Assembly (NCBI RefSeq): GCF_003006155.1
Contig: NZ_CP023559.1
Coordinates: 2,170,001-2,234,000, forward strand
Reading direction: 5' to 3'
Length of the DNA stretch: 64,000 nucleotides
Origin: Salinicola tamaricis
GTDB taxonomy: Bacteria; Pseudomonadota; Gammaproteobacteria; Pseudomonadales; Halomonadaceae
A program made the position numbers and the translations under genes. The notes below the pieces were generated by a model, which saw only the letters and a list, made by a program, of their open reading frames with translations, searched no databases and was not told the origin of the DNA. This document shows, one piece after another, positions 35,310-46,166 of this stretch (positions are counted from its first letter, which is position 1; the number at the start of each line of letters is the position of its first letter).

Positions 35310-35641
35310 ATGACCGCCGCTCAATCCCTCCCTGCGCAGGTTCGCCAGCTATTAGAGATGGCGCCTCGCGGGACTCTTCCGCTGACCTACCAGCAACTCG
35401 CCGAGGCGTTGGGATTGCGACCGCCGCGCACCATCCGGCGCGTCGCCCAGGCACTGGAGAGCACAATGCGCGAGAACGGCCCTTTATCGCCGCAATGGTC
35501 GTCAGCCGCCATGGGGAAGGGCTGCCGGCGCAGGGTTTCTTCGATCTCGCGGTGGATCTGGGGCGATTTCCCGCCGATCCGGCGCAATACGCCAAGGCCT
35601 GGCGGCAGGAGTTCGAGCGCGTGCTGGCGGCGAAGGCATAG
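35310..35641 (+). CDS. Small hypothetical protein, paralogue of 36750 gene, frameshifted as read
   Basis: About 110 residues, no family name recognised. The N-terminal half looks like a winged-helix start (LPLTYQQLAEALGLRPPRTIRRVAQALE). The second half, in another frame after about 35480, reads FIAAMVVSRHGEGLPAQGFFDLAVDLGRFP. The gene at 36750 is a clear paralogue with the same two blocks intact. It starts 5 bases after the YciI stop and is probably co-transcribed. The helix-turn-helix-like spacing suggests nucleic-acid binding, but this is inference. Confidence 0.65.
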
Positions 35642-35679
35642 GCGCACGCTGCTAACTGCGATTCAAACCGAGGCGTGGA

Positions 35680-36546
35680 TCATGCGTCCTTGGTGCCAGT
35701 CGCCGGCAGTTCCGTCAGTAGTGGCCCGCCGGCGAGCGCCTGCTGCAGGCGAGTGGCCAGGATCTCGACGATGGCGTCGTTCTCGCCCACCAGCCGTGTC
35801 GTGACCACGTTCAGGTCGGGGGCGCGCGACATCGCCTGGGTACAGATCTCGGCGATATCGCCTCCCTCGCCGGCGTGGCGGCCCGGAGAGAGAAACAGCA
35901 TCGAGAGGATCACGTCACCCTCGGCCAGGGTCGGGGAGGCGAGCAGATCCTCCAGCAGCGGCTCGTTGAAGCGGTAGGTGTCGCCCTCGCGGCGCTCCAT
36001 CGAGGCGAACGTCACACACGCGACCTCATCGGCCAGCAGCGCACTTAGTTGCCCACTGAGATAGTTGCGCACCGCCGTGACCTCGGGGATCGGGCTGCCA
36101 TGGTCGACCAGCACGACCCTGGGCTTGGACTGACCCGTCATGCGTTCGCGCACGTTGTCGGCGAGGAGCCGCGCCAAGCGCAGATCCGGCGCCAGCAGCG
36201 TATCCACCAGCGGTGGGGCGACCTTCACCGACAGCTCGGGGTAGTTGGCCTGCACCTCGGCCAGCCGCTCCGGTAGATAGCGGGTCAGCGCCTGGCTGGG
36301 GCCGAAGAAGAAGGGCAGGATCAGCAGCTCGGTCACGCCCGCGGCGGCATGGCGCTCGGCCAGCGGCCCCAGCGAGATGGCCTTGTGCCCGCCGAGCTGC
36401 TCGGGTGGAATCTTGAACGAGTGCAGCAGCGAGGTGGCCTCGACCGCCTCTCCACTGGCCTGACTCAGGGCCGCGGCGAGCCGGCGCAGGTTGAGCGTCG
36501 CGGCGGGGCGCAGGGAACCGTTGTCGACGAGTAGAATCTTTCGCAT
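35680..36546 (-). CDS. CbiX/SirB-type chelatase family protein with two domains
   Basis: A 288-residue protein made of two CbiX-like halves. CbiX/SirB enzymes insert metal (Co or Fe) into sirohydrochlorin. The second half has the expected VVLVDHGSPIPEV. The first has LLVDNGSLRP, with Asn in place of the usual metal-binding His. LILPFFFGPSQAL and LSMLFLSPGRHAGEGGDI correspond to the second His region of each half, and only the latter keeps the His. So the C-terminal half looks like the catalytic one. No cobalamin or siroheme genes are adjacent. ATG 36546. Confidence 0.75.
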   Translation of the reverse strand: MRKILLVDNGSLRPAATLNLRRLAAALSQASGEAVEATSLLHSFKIPPEQLGGHKAISLGPLAERHAAAGVTELLILPFFFGPSQALTRYLPERLAEVQANYPELSVKVAPPLVDTLLAPDLRLARLLADNVRERMTGQSKPRVVLVDHGSPIPEVTAVRNYLSGQLSALLADEVACVTFASMERREGDTYRFNEPLLEDLLASPTLAEGDVILSMLFLSPGRHAGEGGDIAEICTQAMSRAPDLNVVTTRLVGENDAIVEILATRLQQALAGGPLLTELPATGTKDA

Positions 36547-36749
36547 GGGGCCTCAGTGGGATAACGGCAGAGCCAATCGCTGAATGGCTAGCATACCCGA
36601 GTGCTAACGCTTGGCAGAACCGGGCAGACTGGCCACCGTCTCTCGGCGGTGCGTTTGTTCATGCCAGGCGCTTGGCGCATGATGACGATGCTTAGAGGGT
36701 GTTTACAAATTCAGCGAGCGCAGCCAGTTTTCGTGAAGGGCCTAGGCCG

Positions 36750-37097
36750 ATGACCCAAGATCCCGCACTTCCTCAGCGCATTCGCCAATACCTGGCGGCG
36801 GCTCCCCGCGAGGCACTGCCGATCACCTATCAGCAGCTCGCCGAGGCGCTGGGCTTGCAGCCGCCGCGCACCATTCAGCGCGTCGCCCAGGCGCTGGAAG
36901 CCCTGATGCGTGAAGACGCCGAGCACGGCCGGCCCTTGATCGCCGCGCTGGTCGTCAGCCGCCGCGGGGAAGGGCTGCCCGCGCAGGGCTTCTTCGATCT
37001 CGCCGTGGAACTGGGGCGGTTCCCCGTCGATCCGGCGCGACAGGCCGAGGTCTGGCGGGAGGCGTTTGAACGCGTGATGGCAGCGAGATCGGTGTAG
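36750..37097 (+). CDS. Small hypothetical winged-helix-like protein, intact paralogue of 35310 gene
   Basis: A 115-residue protein not assigned to a named family. Blocks: LPITYQQLAEALGLQPPRTI (residues about 24-43, helix-turn-helix-like), then RPLIAALVVSRRGEGLPAQGF (about 64-83) and FDLAVELGRFPVDPARQAEV. The 35310 gene has the same blocks at high similarity. The two copies flank the CbiX-like gene. ATG 36750 is chosen from the alignment with the paralogue. Rather acidic at the end, with no signal or membrane segment, so cytosolic. Confidence 0.68.
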   Translation: MTQDPALPQRIRQYLAAAPREALPITYQQLAEALGLQPPRTIQRVAQALEALMREDAEHGRPLIAALVVSRRGEGLPAQGFFDLAVELGRFPVDPARQAEVWREAFERVMAARSV

Positions 37098-37236
37098 AGG
37101 CGGGCCCAATCCCACTCGACACGCTGTCTGTCGGGCGGGTGCTATCCGATACGCGGTATCTTGCCGGCTACCGGTGAGTCTTTGGCTACCGGGGGGCGTT
37201 GCTAGAGAGTCGACGCCGACGGGGCGATGACCCCGG

Positions 37237-38157
37237 TCATCCTCGAGTTTGCGCGAAACGATTGGCCCATTTCACCGTAAGATCGAACGCCCCCAGGGCA
37301 TAAAAGTGGAAGCCCGCCAGGTTGCTGGCCGGATCGCGCTCCTTGGAGGCAGCCAGTGCCTTGACGATCCGGCCCGGATCCTGACCGCGCCAGCCCAGGC
37401 TCAGCAATCCTCTCAATCCGGTCATGTTCCTGCGTAGCACCTTGACCGAGGAACCGACCCCGCAAGCCATGGCGTGCTTGAGCAGGCTGGGTCCATTGGC
37501 CAGACCGTGCAGGCCGGCATGAATCGGCAACCGATTGCCTTGCTCCCGAATACGACGCTCCCAGGCAATGAAAGGGGCGGCATCGAAGAAAAACTGGGTG
37601 ACGATGTAGAGCGGTATACCGGTCTCGACCGAAAAGGCATTCTTGATCGCCAACGCACGGTCGAGCGCTTCCTGCGTCGCCTCGGGGTGCCCCTCCGGGT
37701 GCCCCGCCACACCGATACGCCGTATGCCGACACGCTCGATGATACCCGACTCCAGCAGCTCGAGCGTGTTGCCGAGCTGGCCGTGAGGCGTGTCGTCGCC
37801 GCCGGCCAGCAGCAGGATCTCATCGACAGCGGTTTCTTCCACCAGTTTCGATAGTAAACGCTCGAATTCACGCTTGTCGGCCAGGCTGCGGGCGGTCACA
37901 TGGGGGACCGGTTTGAAACCCATGCTCTGCAATCGCTTGACGCACGCCAGCATCTCCTCGTGCGTATTCTTCGGGAATTGGGGAACGAAAATGCGGGTTT
38001 CCTCGGGGACGGCGCCCCACTCGACCCTGTCTCTAAGTATTGCCTTCGGTGTGGCCTCTATCGAATACCCCCGGGACAGCGGAATGAATGGCACGCAAGG
38101 CCCTTCGTTCAGCGGTGTCGTCACCGCGTCTTTGGGCTTGGCGAATGGCGCCGACAT
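37237..38157 (-). CDS. Methylenetetrahydrofolate reductase family protein
   Basis: A 306-residue TIM-barrel flavoprotein of the MetF family. Motifs: ILLLAGGDDTPHGQL (in place of the usual L-R-G-D), IGVAGHPEGHPEATQEALD, IVTQFFFDAAPFIAWERRI, and the C-terminal GVGSSVKVLRRN. It is slightly divergent from E. coli MetF, with a proline-rich start and a missing canonical N-terminal P-P-R motif (here PLSRGYSIE). It may be a catabolic MTHFR used in demethylation pathways rather than the biosynthetic enzyme. No adjacent folate or methyl-transfer genes confirm this. Confidence 0.78.
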   Translation of the reverse strand: MSAPFAKPKDAVTTPLNEGPCVPFIPLSRGYSIEATPKAILRDRVEWGAVPEETRIFVPQFPKNTHEEMLACVKRLQSMGFKPVPHVTARSLADKREFERLLSKLVEETAVDEILLLAGGDDTPHGQLGNTLELLESGIIERVGIRRIGVAGHPEGHPEATQEALDRALAIKNAFSVETGIPLYIVTQFFFDAAPFIAWERRIREQGNRLPIHAGLHGLANGPSLLKHAMACGVGSSVKVLRRNMTGLRGLLSLGWRGQDPGRIVKALAASKERDPASNLAGFHFYALGAFDLTVKWANRFAQTRG

Positions 38158-38214
38158 CTTGATCCTCCATCCGGCGATTTTTTACGCTATTGCGTTCGAA
38201 TTTTGAAACCGGTC

Positions 38215-39012
38215 TCAGGCGGATGGCGGGGCGCGTGTGAAACGCGTCATGGCATCCTGGCCGAAGTAGCGTTTCAGCAGGTCATAAAGCGCGGGGTAGA
38301 CCTCGGTCAGTTGATCCGGTGCGGTAAAGAAGAGTTCGCAGCAGACCGCGAAGCACTCGCCGGGGTGGGTGGCGGCGTAGTCGTCGATCGGTGTTTCTTC
38401 GCCGCGGGCGAGGTGCGCCTGCAGGTCGTCCCATACCGCGGTGAAGATGCGATGCCACTCCTGGGCGGTGACTTCGCTCGCGGCGGCCAATGGCGGGAAG
38501 CCGTCGACATCGTGGGAGTTGCCCAGGTCGAGCTTGTGGGCGAACTCGTGAATGATCACGTTGTAGCCGGAGTAGTCGCCGCTGGCGCCGACCTCGGGGG
38601 AGGCCAGCACTACCGGGCCGCGCCAGGAGGTCTCGCCGGCGCGCTCGTCCTCGTACTCGTGCATCACGCCGAAGTCGTCCAGCTCCTCAACCCGGCGGTG
38701 GAAGGCGTCGGCGACCAGCACGATATCGTGCACGTTGGCGAAAGTGGCGCTGGCGTCGTCGTCGTTCCAGGCCAGCGTCAGCAGGCAGGCCTGGGCGGCG
38801 ATCGCGAGCTGGGCGGCGAGATCGAACTCGACGCCCTCGGACGCGGCCCACTGCCAGCGGTGCAACTGCTGCCAGGCGCGCTCCCCCAAGCGAGCGGCGT
38901 CGCTGTCGTCGAGGTCGGCGAGCAGCGGCAGGCCCTGGCGCACCGCCTGCCAGCACACCGCATCGAACGCGGGAGCACCACGCCGACTGGGCCACCAGCC
39001 CGGGCGCTTCAC
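38215..39012 (-). CDS. mtfA: MtfA-type zinc peptidase (Mlc titration factor A)
   Basis: A 265-residue M90 family zinc metallopeptidase. The HExxH motif is in NVIIHEFAHKLDLGN, and the third ligand Glu is in FAVCCELFFTAPDQL. In E. coli MtfA binds the glucose repressor Mlc and has aminopeptidase activity. Whether this organism has Mlc is not visible here. The N-terminal start MKRPGWWPSRRG is close to that of relatives. It lies 44 bases downstream of the nitrilase-GNAT gene on the same strand. Confidence 0.9.
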   Translation of the reverse strand: MKRPGWWPSRRGAPAFDAVCWQAVRQGLPLLADLDDSDAARLGERAWQQLHRWQWAASEGVEFDLAAQLAIAAQACLLTLAWNDDDASATFANVHDIVLVADAFHRRVEELDDFGVMHEYEDERAGETSWRGPVVLASPEVGASGDYSGYNVIIHEFAHKLDLGNSHDVDGFPPLAAASEVTAQEWHRIFTAVWDDLQAHLARGEETPIDDYAATHPGECFAVCCELFFTAPDQLTEVYPALYDLLKRYFGQDAMTRFTRAPPSA

Positions 39013-39056
39013 GCGCGCCTCTCTACGGCGCCGTTATGCTCGCTTCGCAGCACGGC

Positions 39057-40619
39057 TCAGCTCTCTTCCTGACGCGCCCCGGACTTCCACGACCAGTCAC
39101 GCAGGCGCAGGTCGTAGAGGTCCAGGCGGCGATCCTTGAGGTTGGTCACCGCACCTTCGGCGCGCACCAGCTTGAGCTTGTTCAGGTCGAGATCCGAGAA
39201 CATCACCATCTCGGTGTTGGGCGTGGTCTCGGAGAGCACCGCATCGTGGGGGAAGGCGAAGTCGGAGGGCGAGAACACCGACGACTGGGCGTACTGGATA
39301 TCCAGGTTTTCGATCGAGGGCACGTTGCCGACGCTGCCGCATACCACCACGTAGCACTCGTTCTCGATCGCCCGGGCCTGGGCGCAGTGGCGCACGCGCA
39401 GATAGCTGTTCTTGGTGTCGGTCCAGAACGGCACGATCAGCACGTCCATGTCCTGTTCGGCGAGCAGCCGCGGCAGCTCCGGGAACTCCACGTCGTAGCA
39501 GATCAGGATGCCCACGCGGCCGGCATCGGTCTCGAACACGCACAGCTCGTCGCCGCCTTCGACCACCCAGTCGCGGCGCTCCTGGGGGGTGATATGGAGT
39601 TTGGCCTGGCGGTCGACGCTGCCGTCCCGGTGGCACAGGTAAGAGACGTTGTAGAGCTTGCCATCCTTGCCTTTTTCCACCATCGAGCCGGCGACGATGT
39701 TGATGTTGTAGGAGACCGCCATGCGCGAGATTTCGCTCTTGAAGCGCTCGGTGAAGCCGGCCAGGAACTGGATCGCCTCGACCTGGTCGGTCTGGTCGGT
39801 CAGCCCCATCAATGGGGTGTTGAACAGCTCCGGAAAGACCGCGAAGTCGCTCTGATAGTCGGAGATGGCATCGACGTAGAACTCGACCTGCTTGAGGACC
39901 GACTCGACCGAGTCGAATTCGCGCATCTGCCACTGCACCGCGCCCACCCGGATCTGGGTGCGTCGGGTGTCGATCACCAGACTGGCCGGTTCGTAGAGGA
40001 TGTTGTTCCACTCCAGCAGGGTGGCGTAGCCCATCGACTTCTCGTCTTCGGGCAGATACTTCTTCAACAGCCGCTTGACCAGGAAGTCGTTGGCCAGCTG
40101 GAACGACAGGATGGGGTCGTAGAACTCCTTGCGCGCGACCCGCTCGATGTACTCCGCCGGCGACATCTCCGCAGCGTGCTGGTGATAGTTGGGAATTCGC
40201 CCGCCTGCGAGAATCGCACGCAGGTTCATCGAGCGGCACAGGTCCTTGCGTGCTTCATACAGGCGCCGGCCGAGGCGATAGCCACGGTAGGCGGGGTCGA
40301 TCAGCACGTCGAGGCCGTAGAGCGCATCGCCCTCGGGCTCGTTGAGGATGATCTCGCGGTGACCGATCAGCTCGTCATATTTGTGCGGGTTGGAGAAACG
40401 GTCGTAATCGACCCGCACAGTGAGCGCCACACCGACGATCTTGTCGTCGTCCTCGATGATGATCTGGCCATCGGGGAACTCGTCGATCAGCTTGTCGATG
40501 GTGTGCTGGGACCAGGCGCCGCCGATGTCGTCGTAGACGGCGTCCATCAGCCGCTTGAGCTGCGGATAGTCCTCGCAGGCGAGGTTGCGCAGGTTGAGAT
40601 GCAGTTCTTCCAAAGACAT
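39057..40619 (-). CDS. GNAT N-acetyltransferase fused to carbon-nitrogen hydrolase
   Basis: A 520-residue two-domain protein. Residues about 1-210 form a GNAT domain with the acetyl-CoA loop VLIDPAYRGYRLGRRLYEA. Residues about 225-510 form a nitrilase-superfamily amidase with the catalytic Glu in FAVFPELFNT, Lys in RQAKLHITPQERRDW and Cys in GILICYDVEFPELPRL. This fusion is a well-known conserved bacterial architecture of unproven substrate. Intact in spite of its length. ATG 40619 is close to a strong start (MSLEELHLN). Confidence 0.9.
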   Translation of the reverse strand: MSLEELHLNLRNLACEDYPQLKRLMDAVYDDIGGAWSQHTIDKLIDEFPDGQIIIEDDDKIVGVALTVRVDYDRFSNPHKYDELIGHREIILNEPEGDALYGLDVLIDPAYRGYRLGRRLYEARKDLCRSMNLRAILAGGRIPNYHQHAAEMSPAEYIERVARKEFYDPILSFQLANDFLVKRLLKKYLPEDEKSMGYATLLEWNNILYEPASLVIDTRRTQIRVGAVQWQMREFDSVESVLKQVEFYVDAISDYQSDFAVFPELFNTPLMGLTDQTDQVEAIQFLAGFTERFKSEISRMAVSYNINIVAGSMVEKGKDGKLYNVSYLCHRDGSVDRQAKLHITPQERRDWVVEGGDELCVFETDAGRVGILICYDVEFPELPRLLAEQDMDVLIVPFWTDTKNSYLRVRHCAQARAIENECYVVVCGSVGNVPSIENLDIQYAQSSVFSPSDFAFPHDAVLSETTPNTEMVMFSDLDLNKLKLVRAEGAVTNLKDRRLDLYDLRLRDWSWKSGARQEES

Positions 40620-40875
40620 TGAGCGGCTATCTCCATCCGGGCCAATAACGGTCGGCGCAAGTTGGCGTGAAAAATGGGCTTATAGAGACAAAGTCTAACA
40701 CGTTGGGTTCCTCGTCGAGTGGCGTCGCTCGAGTGGGTGGAACCGGCCCGCGTCTGCGTTCTCTGCGGGGTGTCGACTTCAGAAAGGCTGTCATCTGCCG
40801 ACAATAATGCAGGCATTCTAATTTTTCTTCGAGCGGTGGAACGCGTGACAGTCACGCCGCCCCCTGAGACCCGGT

Positions 40876-42036
40876 ATGCAGCGATGGCGACAGATAGGGA
40901 TTGGGTTCGCGTTGATGTTGGCGAGCCTGGCGGCCCAGGCATTTCATGCGAGCGACGACGGTCGCCTCACGCTGAGCGGTTTCGGCACCCTGGGGCTGGT
41001 TCACAGCGACAACTCCGAGGCTGAGTTCCTGCGCGACATCGGCCAGCCCAAAGGGGCCGATGAGGGGTGGAGCGCACGGGTCGACAGCCTGCTGGGCGCA
41101 CAGCTCGGGTGGCGTGTCGACCCACGTTGGGATCTGGTGGTGCAGGGGATCAGCCGCTACCACGATAGCGGCAACTACCGCCCCGAACTGAGCTGGGCAT
41201 TCGTGCGCTATCGCCCCGATCCCGCGCTACAGCTGCGCGCCGGGCGTCTGGGCTGGGATGTGTTTCAACTCGCCGACTCGCGCTACGTGGGTTACGCCTA
41301 CCCTTGGGCAAGACCCCCGGTGGATCAGTTCGGCATGCTGCAGTTGACTCATATCGACGGCGCCGACGTCACCTTCAAGCAGCCTTGGGGCAGCGACCTG
41401 GTGCTGCTCAAGCTCTATGCCGGTCGCTCTGACAGCCGCATCCACGTGGTCGATGACCTGGTCGCGGACTTCGATGCCGATGCCGTCTACGGCGGCCATC
41501 TCGACTACGAACACGGCCCCTGGCGTCTGCGCACCAGCTATACCGAAGTGCGCTCTGACGTGGATTACGCCGGGAGCGTCGTGAATGAGATCGATAGCCT
41601 GCAGATCCCTGGGCTGGACGGCGAGCGCGAAATCGAGCGTGCACTGGGCTTCTCGCGGCTGCGGCTGTTCTCGTTGGGGGCGCTGTATGATAGCGGCCCG
41701 CTGCAGGTGCAGGCGATGTGGAACCGCAGCCGCACCGCGCGCCACCACGGCCGGATCGACTCGGCGCTGCTGTCGGTCGGCTACCGGGTGGGGCAGGTGA
41801 CGCCCTATGTCGCGCACTCCCGTGCCATGACGTCTTCCACCAATCCCGACGTGACCGATATCGACCAGCGCACCTGGACGTTCGGCACGCGCTTCGATGT
41901 CGCCAGGGACATCGCACTCAAGGTGCAGCTCGATCGTATCGATACACGCAGGCCCGGCTTTCTGTGGCGTGGTGACAGCGACTGGGAGGGCGGTTGGAGC
42001 TCGATCTTCAGTCTCGGGCTGGACTTTATCTTCTAG
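40876..42036 (+). CDS. Outer-membrane beta-barrel protein, porin-like (locus B)
   Basis: A 386-residue exported barrel-type protein. Leader: IGIGFALMLASLAAQAFHA. Strand-like segments with aromatic residues run to the terminal Phe (SLGLDFIF). Opening strand GRLTLSGFGTLGLVHSD, and later DLVVQGISRYHDSG and LQLRAGRLGWDVF, parallel positions in the barrel at 16605, so the two appear homologous. It is the first gene of a trio with a PstS-like periplasmic protein and a GGDEF protein (gaps of 10 and 3 bases). Porins of this outline are often annotated without substrate. Confidence 0.76.
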   Translation: MQRWRQIGIGFALMLASLAAQAFHASDDGRLTLSGFGTLGLVHSDNSEAEFLRDIGQPKGADEGWSARVDSLLGAQLGWRVDPRWDLVVQGISRYHDSGNYRPELSWAFVRYRPDPALQLRAGRLGWDVFQLADSRYVGYAYPWARPPVDQFGMLQLTHIDGADVTFKQPWGSDLVLLKLYAGRSDSRIHVVDDLVADFDADAVYGGHLDYEHGPWRLRTSYTEVRSDVDYAGSVVNEIDSLQIPGLDGEREIERALGFSRLRLFSLGALYDSGPLQVQAMWNRSRTARHHGRIDSALLSVGYRVGQVTPYVAHSRAMTSSTNPDVTDIDQRTWTFGTRFDVARDIALKVQLDRIDTRRPGFLWRGDSDWEGGWSSIFSLGLDFIF

Positions 42037-42046
42037 GGATCTGGGC

Positions 42047-42463
42047 ATGATTCGCGTGCGCGCCTGTCTTCTTTTAGCGCTACTGACGCTGACACTCCCG
42101 GCAATGGCGGATATCGCCATCGTGGTCAAGGCGGGCAGCGGTGTCGGTCAGCTCACCCGCAGCGATGCGGTCAATATCTTCATGGGACGTTACCGCAAGC
42201 TGCCCAATGGCAATCCGGCGCTGCCGTTGGACGTGGTATCGCTCAAGGCGCGTTTCTATCGGGCGCTGGTGAACAAGAATCTGGCCGAGATCAACGCCTA
42301 CTGGGCGCGTCTGGTCTTCTCGGGCGAGGCCTCGCCGCCGCAGCAGGTGGCGACGGCTACCGAGATGCGCCAGCTCGTGGCGCACAATCCGAGCGCCGTC
42401 GGTTATCTCGATAGCCGTGAGGTGGGTGACGATCTGCACGTCGTGCTGATACTGAATGAGTGA
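42047..42463 (+). CDS. Small PstS-like periplasmic protein (locus B)
   Basis: A 138-residue exported protein with signal MIRVRACLLLALLTLTLPAMA. Mature blocks: SDAVNIFMGRYRKLPNGNPA, YWARLVFSGEASPPQQVATA and NPSAVGYLDSREV. These match the 16178 protein in order and spacing. It looks like half of a phosphate-type binding domain, too small for a normal transporter subunit. The ATG is 10 bases after the barrel stop, and the next gene starts 3 bases after its stop, so translation is probably coupled. Likely a periplasmic ligand sensor or a regulator of the cyclase; this is inference. Confidence 0.75.
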   Translation: MIRVRACLLLALLTLTLPAMADIAIVVKAGSGVGQLTRSDAVNIFMGRYRKLPNGNPALPLDVVSLKARFYRALVNKNLAEINAYWARLVFSGEASPPQQVATATEMRQLVAHNPSAVGYLDSREVGDDLHVVLILNE

Positions 42464-42466
42464 GCC

Positions 42467-44058
<1,592 letters not shown>

Positions 44059-44065
44059 GCGGCGC

Positions 44066-44682
44066 TCAGCCGGGCCGGCGCATCTGGAAACGCTGCGCCT
44101 CGGCGGCCTCGAAGTAGTCCGCCGGGCCGCCACCACGCAGGATCGGGCGCGCAGCGGCGGTCTGATAGATGCCATCGACCAACAGGGTAGGATCGATGTG
44201 CACGCCGACCACCTCGCCGAGCACCAGCCAGTTGTCGATCTCTTCGCCGGCGGCGGAGCGCAGCCGCAGTGTCTGGCTCAGACGGCACTCGAACACCACC
44301 TGGGCTTCGCCCACATGGGGCACTGCGACGACCTGAGAAGCATTGGGGTTAGCCCGGCCAGGCTGAATTCGTCGACCTCGGGGGCCACCGATGCCGCGCT
44401 CTGATTCATTGCTTCGGCCAGGGGGCGGGTCGCCAGCTGCCAGCAGAACTCGCCGGTGCGTTCGATGTTGCGCACGCTGTCCTTGTAGCCGGCACTGGAA
44501 AACCGATGATCGGCGGGGTATCGGCGAAGGCGTTAAAGAAGCTGTAAGGGGCCAGGTTCAACTGCCCCGACTCATCTTGTGACGAGATCCAGCCGATCGG
44601 GCGCGGCCCGATGATCGCCTTGAACGGATTGCGCTAGGCCATGCCCCTCGCGGGGCTGGTAGAAGTGGGCGTTGCTGGGCAT
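44066..44682 (-). CDS. Flavin reductase-like FMN-binding protein, frameshifted as read
   Basis: A flavin reductase-like (DIM6/NTAB) split-barrel protein of about 205 residues, reconstructed from several frames. The pieces are FYQPREGHG-like start, NPFKAIIGPRPIGWISSQDE and APYSFFNAFADTPPIIGF (FMN-binding loop), NIERTGEFCWQLATRPLAEAM, and VVFECRLSQTLRL to the stop. Breaks lie near 44633, 44500 and 44340. ATG 44682 follows CAGGAA. The family includes flavin reductases and FMN-dependent aldehyde or ester-linked enzymes. No partner monooxygenase is near. Convergent with the cyclase gene, 7 bases apart. Confidence 0.72.
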
Positions 44683-44774
44683 AGCGAAAGATTCCTGAGG
44701 GGCGCGAGGACGCGGCGAAGGTGGCGCCGCTGGCGCCATGCCCGCGGCGGCGATGAGGCTGTTTGGGTCTGGCG

Positions 44775-45022
44775 CTATTTGCGCACCACGCGATAGACGA
44801 TCAGCAGCACGATGGCGCCGAGTACGGCGATCGCGAAGCTGCCGAAGTTGAAGCCGGAGACGCTGCCGAAGCCGAGTGCGGTGCCGATCCAGCCACCCAC
44901 GACCGCCCCCAGGATGCCGGGATGATGGTGACGATGAAGCCGCCCGGGTCCTTGCCCGGCATGATCAGCTTGGCGATGGCGCCGGCGATCAGACCGAAAA
45001 TGATCCACGTGATGATGCCCAT
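44775..45022 (-). CDS. GlsB/YeaQ/YmgE-family membrane protein, frameshifted as read
   Basis: An 82-residue, Gly-rich membrane protein of the transglycosylase-associated/GlsB family. Three glycine-rich hydrophobic segments are visible: GIITWIIFGLIAGAIAKLIM, GILGAVVGGWIGTALGF and FAIAVLGAIVLLIVYRVVR, with PGKDPGGF between. The frame breaks near 44918-44925. Relatives are associated with general stress. AGGAGGC-type ribosome binding site precedes ATG 45022. Confidence 0.82.
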
Positions 45023-45174
45023 GAGTGCCTCCTGGCTGGGTGGGCGCGTGCGACATGGCGCGCGTATGAGAAACGGGGTCTACGACTGACAGTATCTGTC
45101 CTGGTCAGAAGCTAGTCGGCGTCACCGCGCTCGGCAAGCGCCTGCCAAAGGCATCGCGCGGTGGGGCAGTGCCT

Positions 45175-45886
45175 CAGACCTTGCGGCCGGCGAGGAAGGT
45201 CAGCGTGCGCCCATGGGCCAGCGCTGCGGCCTGTGGTGATAGCTTGCCCGCGACCAGCAGTTGAAGCCGTGCTCGGCGCCGTCGTAGAGATGCACCTCGA
45301 CATCGCGGTTGGCGGCGAACGCGTTACGGGTCTGTTCGACATGCTCGAGCGGTATATGGTCGTCTTCGGCGCCGAAGTGGAACTGGGCCGGTACCGCCAG
45401 CTCGCCGGCGCGGTCGAGATACTCGGTAATGCCACCGGCGTAGTAGCACACCGCGCATCGACCGCCCGCATCCAGCGCGCACAGGTAGGAAAGCACACCG
45501 CCCATGCAGTAGCCCCCGAGGCGATCGGCCCTCGCACACCGGGCTTGCGCGCAGTGCCCGGGGGTGGAGGCGCGTAGGTCGCTGATCACGGTGGGGTAGT
45601 CCAGCGCCTGCTTGTGCGCCACGGCGGCTTTCCAGTCGTCACCGTCGTAGCCCAGCTCGACCCCGGGCGCTTCGCGCCAGAAGACATCGGGTGCGATGAC
45701 GCTGTAGCCATCCATGGCGTACTGCTCGGCGACACCGCGGATATGGCCGTTGACGCCGAAGATCTCCTGGATCAACAGAATGCCGGGGCCCTTGCCCTTG
45801 TGGGGTAGTGCCTGATAAGCCTTGAAGGTCTTGCCGTCCTCGGCGGTGATTTCGATCCATTCGGTCTTGATGTGGGTCTGGGACAT
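45175..45886 (-). CDS. Dienelactone hydrolase family protein, frameshifted as read
   Basis: An alpha/beta hydrolase of the dienelactone hydrolase family with the Cys nucleophile in GGYCMGGVLSY, Asp in FGAEDDHIPLEHV and His in YDGAEHGFNCW. The conserved Glu is in LIQEIFGVNGHI. Shifts near 45540-45560 and near 45235 split the middle and the end. The corrected ending is ALAHGRTLTFLAGRKV. Total about 237 residues. Cytosolic, with no signal. DLH enzymes open dienelactones in chloroaromatic breakdown, but many paralogues have other esters as substrates, and no aromatic pathway is adjacent. Confidence 0.8.
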
Positions 45887-46166
45887 GTCTGGCTTCCTGT
45901 GCGGGGTAAATGACCTTGGCCAGCAAGGGGTCTCTTGCCGGCCGTGGCCGCTGAAACGGCACCCGGCGGCGAGCCGGGAAGCCCGGGAAAAAGTATAGCA
46001 GGCTATCTAGCATCGGCCCGGTCGCGCGCGGCGAGAGCGAGCGCAGCGAGAAAGAGGGCAGCGAGAACGGGGGCAGCACGAAAGCGCCGCCGGCATCGAC
46101 GGGAACCCGACGGCAGCCATGCTGGCGCGTTCAGCCCAAGGTCGAATGACCTGCTCGAAGCCTGTT
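45887..46166. other. Gene-free interval
   Basis: 280 bases between a minus-strand dienelactone hydrolase start and the 3' end of the GntR gene. I see no gene. A low-complexity stretch of GCGAGAGCGAGCGCAGCGAG type lies at about 46027-46070. The dienelactone hydrolase promoter should lie close to 45890-45950. Confidence 0.4.

Noticed and set aside
39036..40622. Plus-strand frame of more than 500 codons over the GNAT-nitrilase gene
   Set aside because: Exactly antisense to an intact two-domain gene with all catalytic residues.
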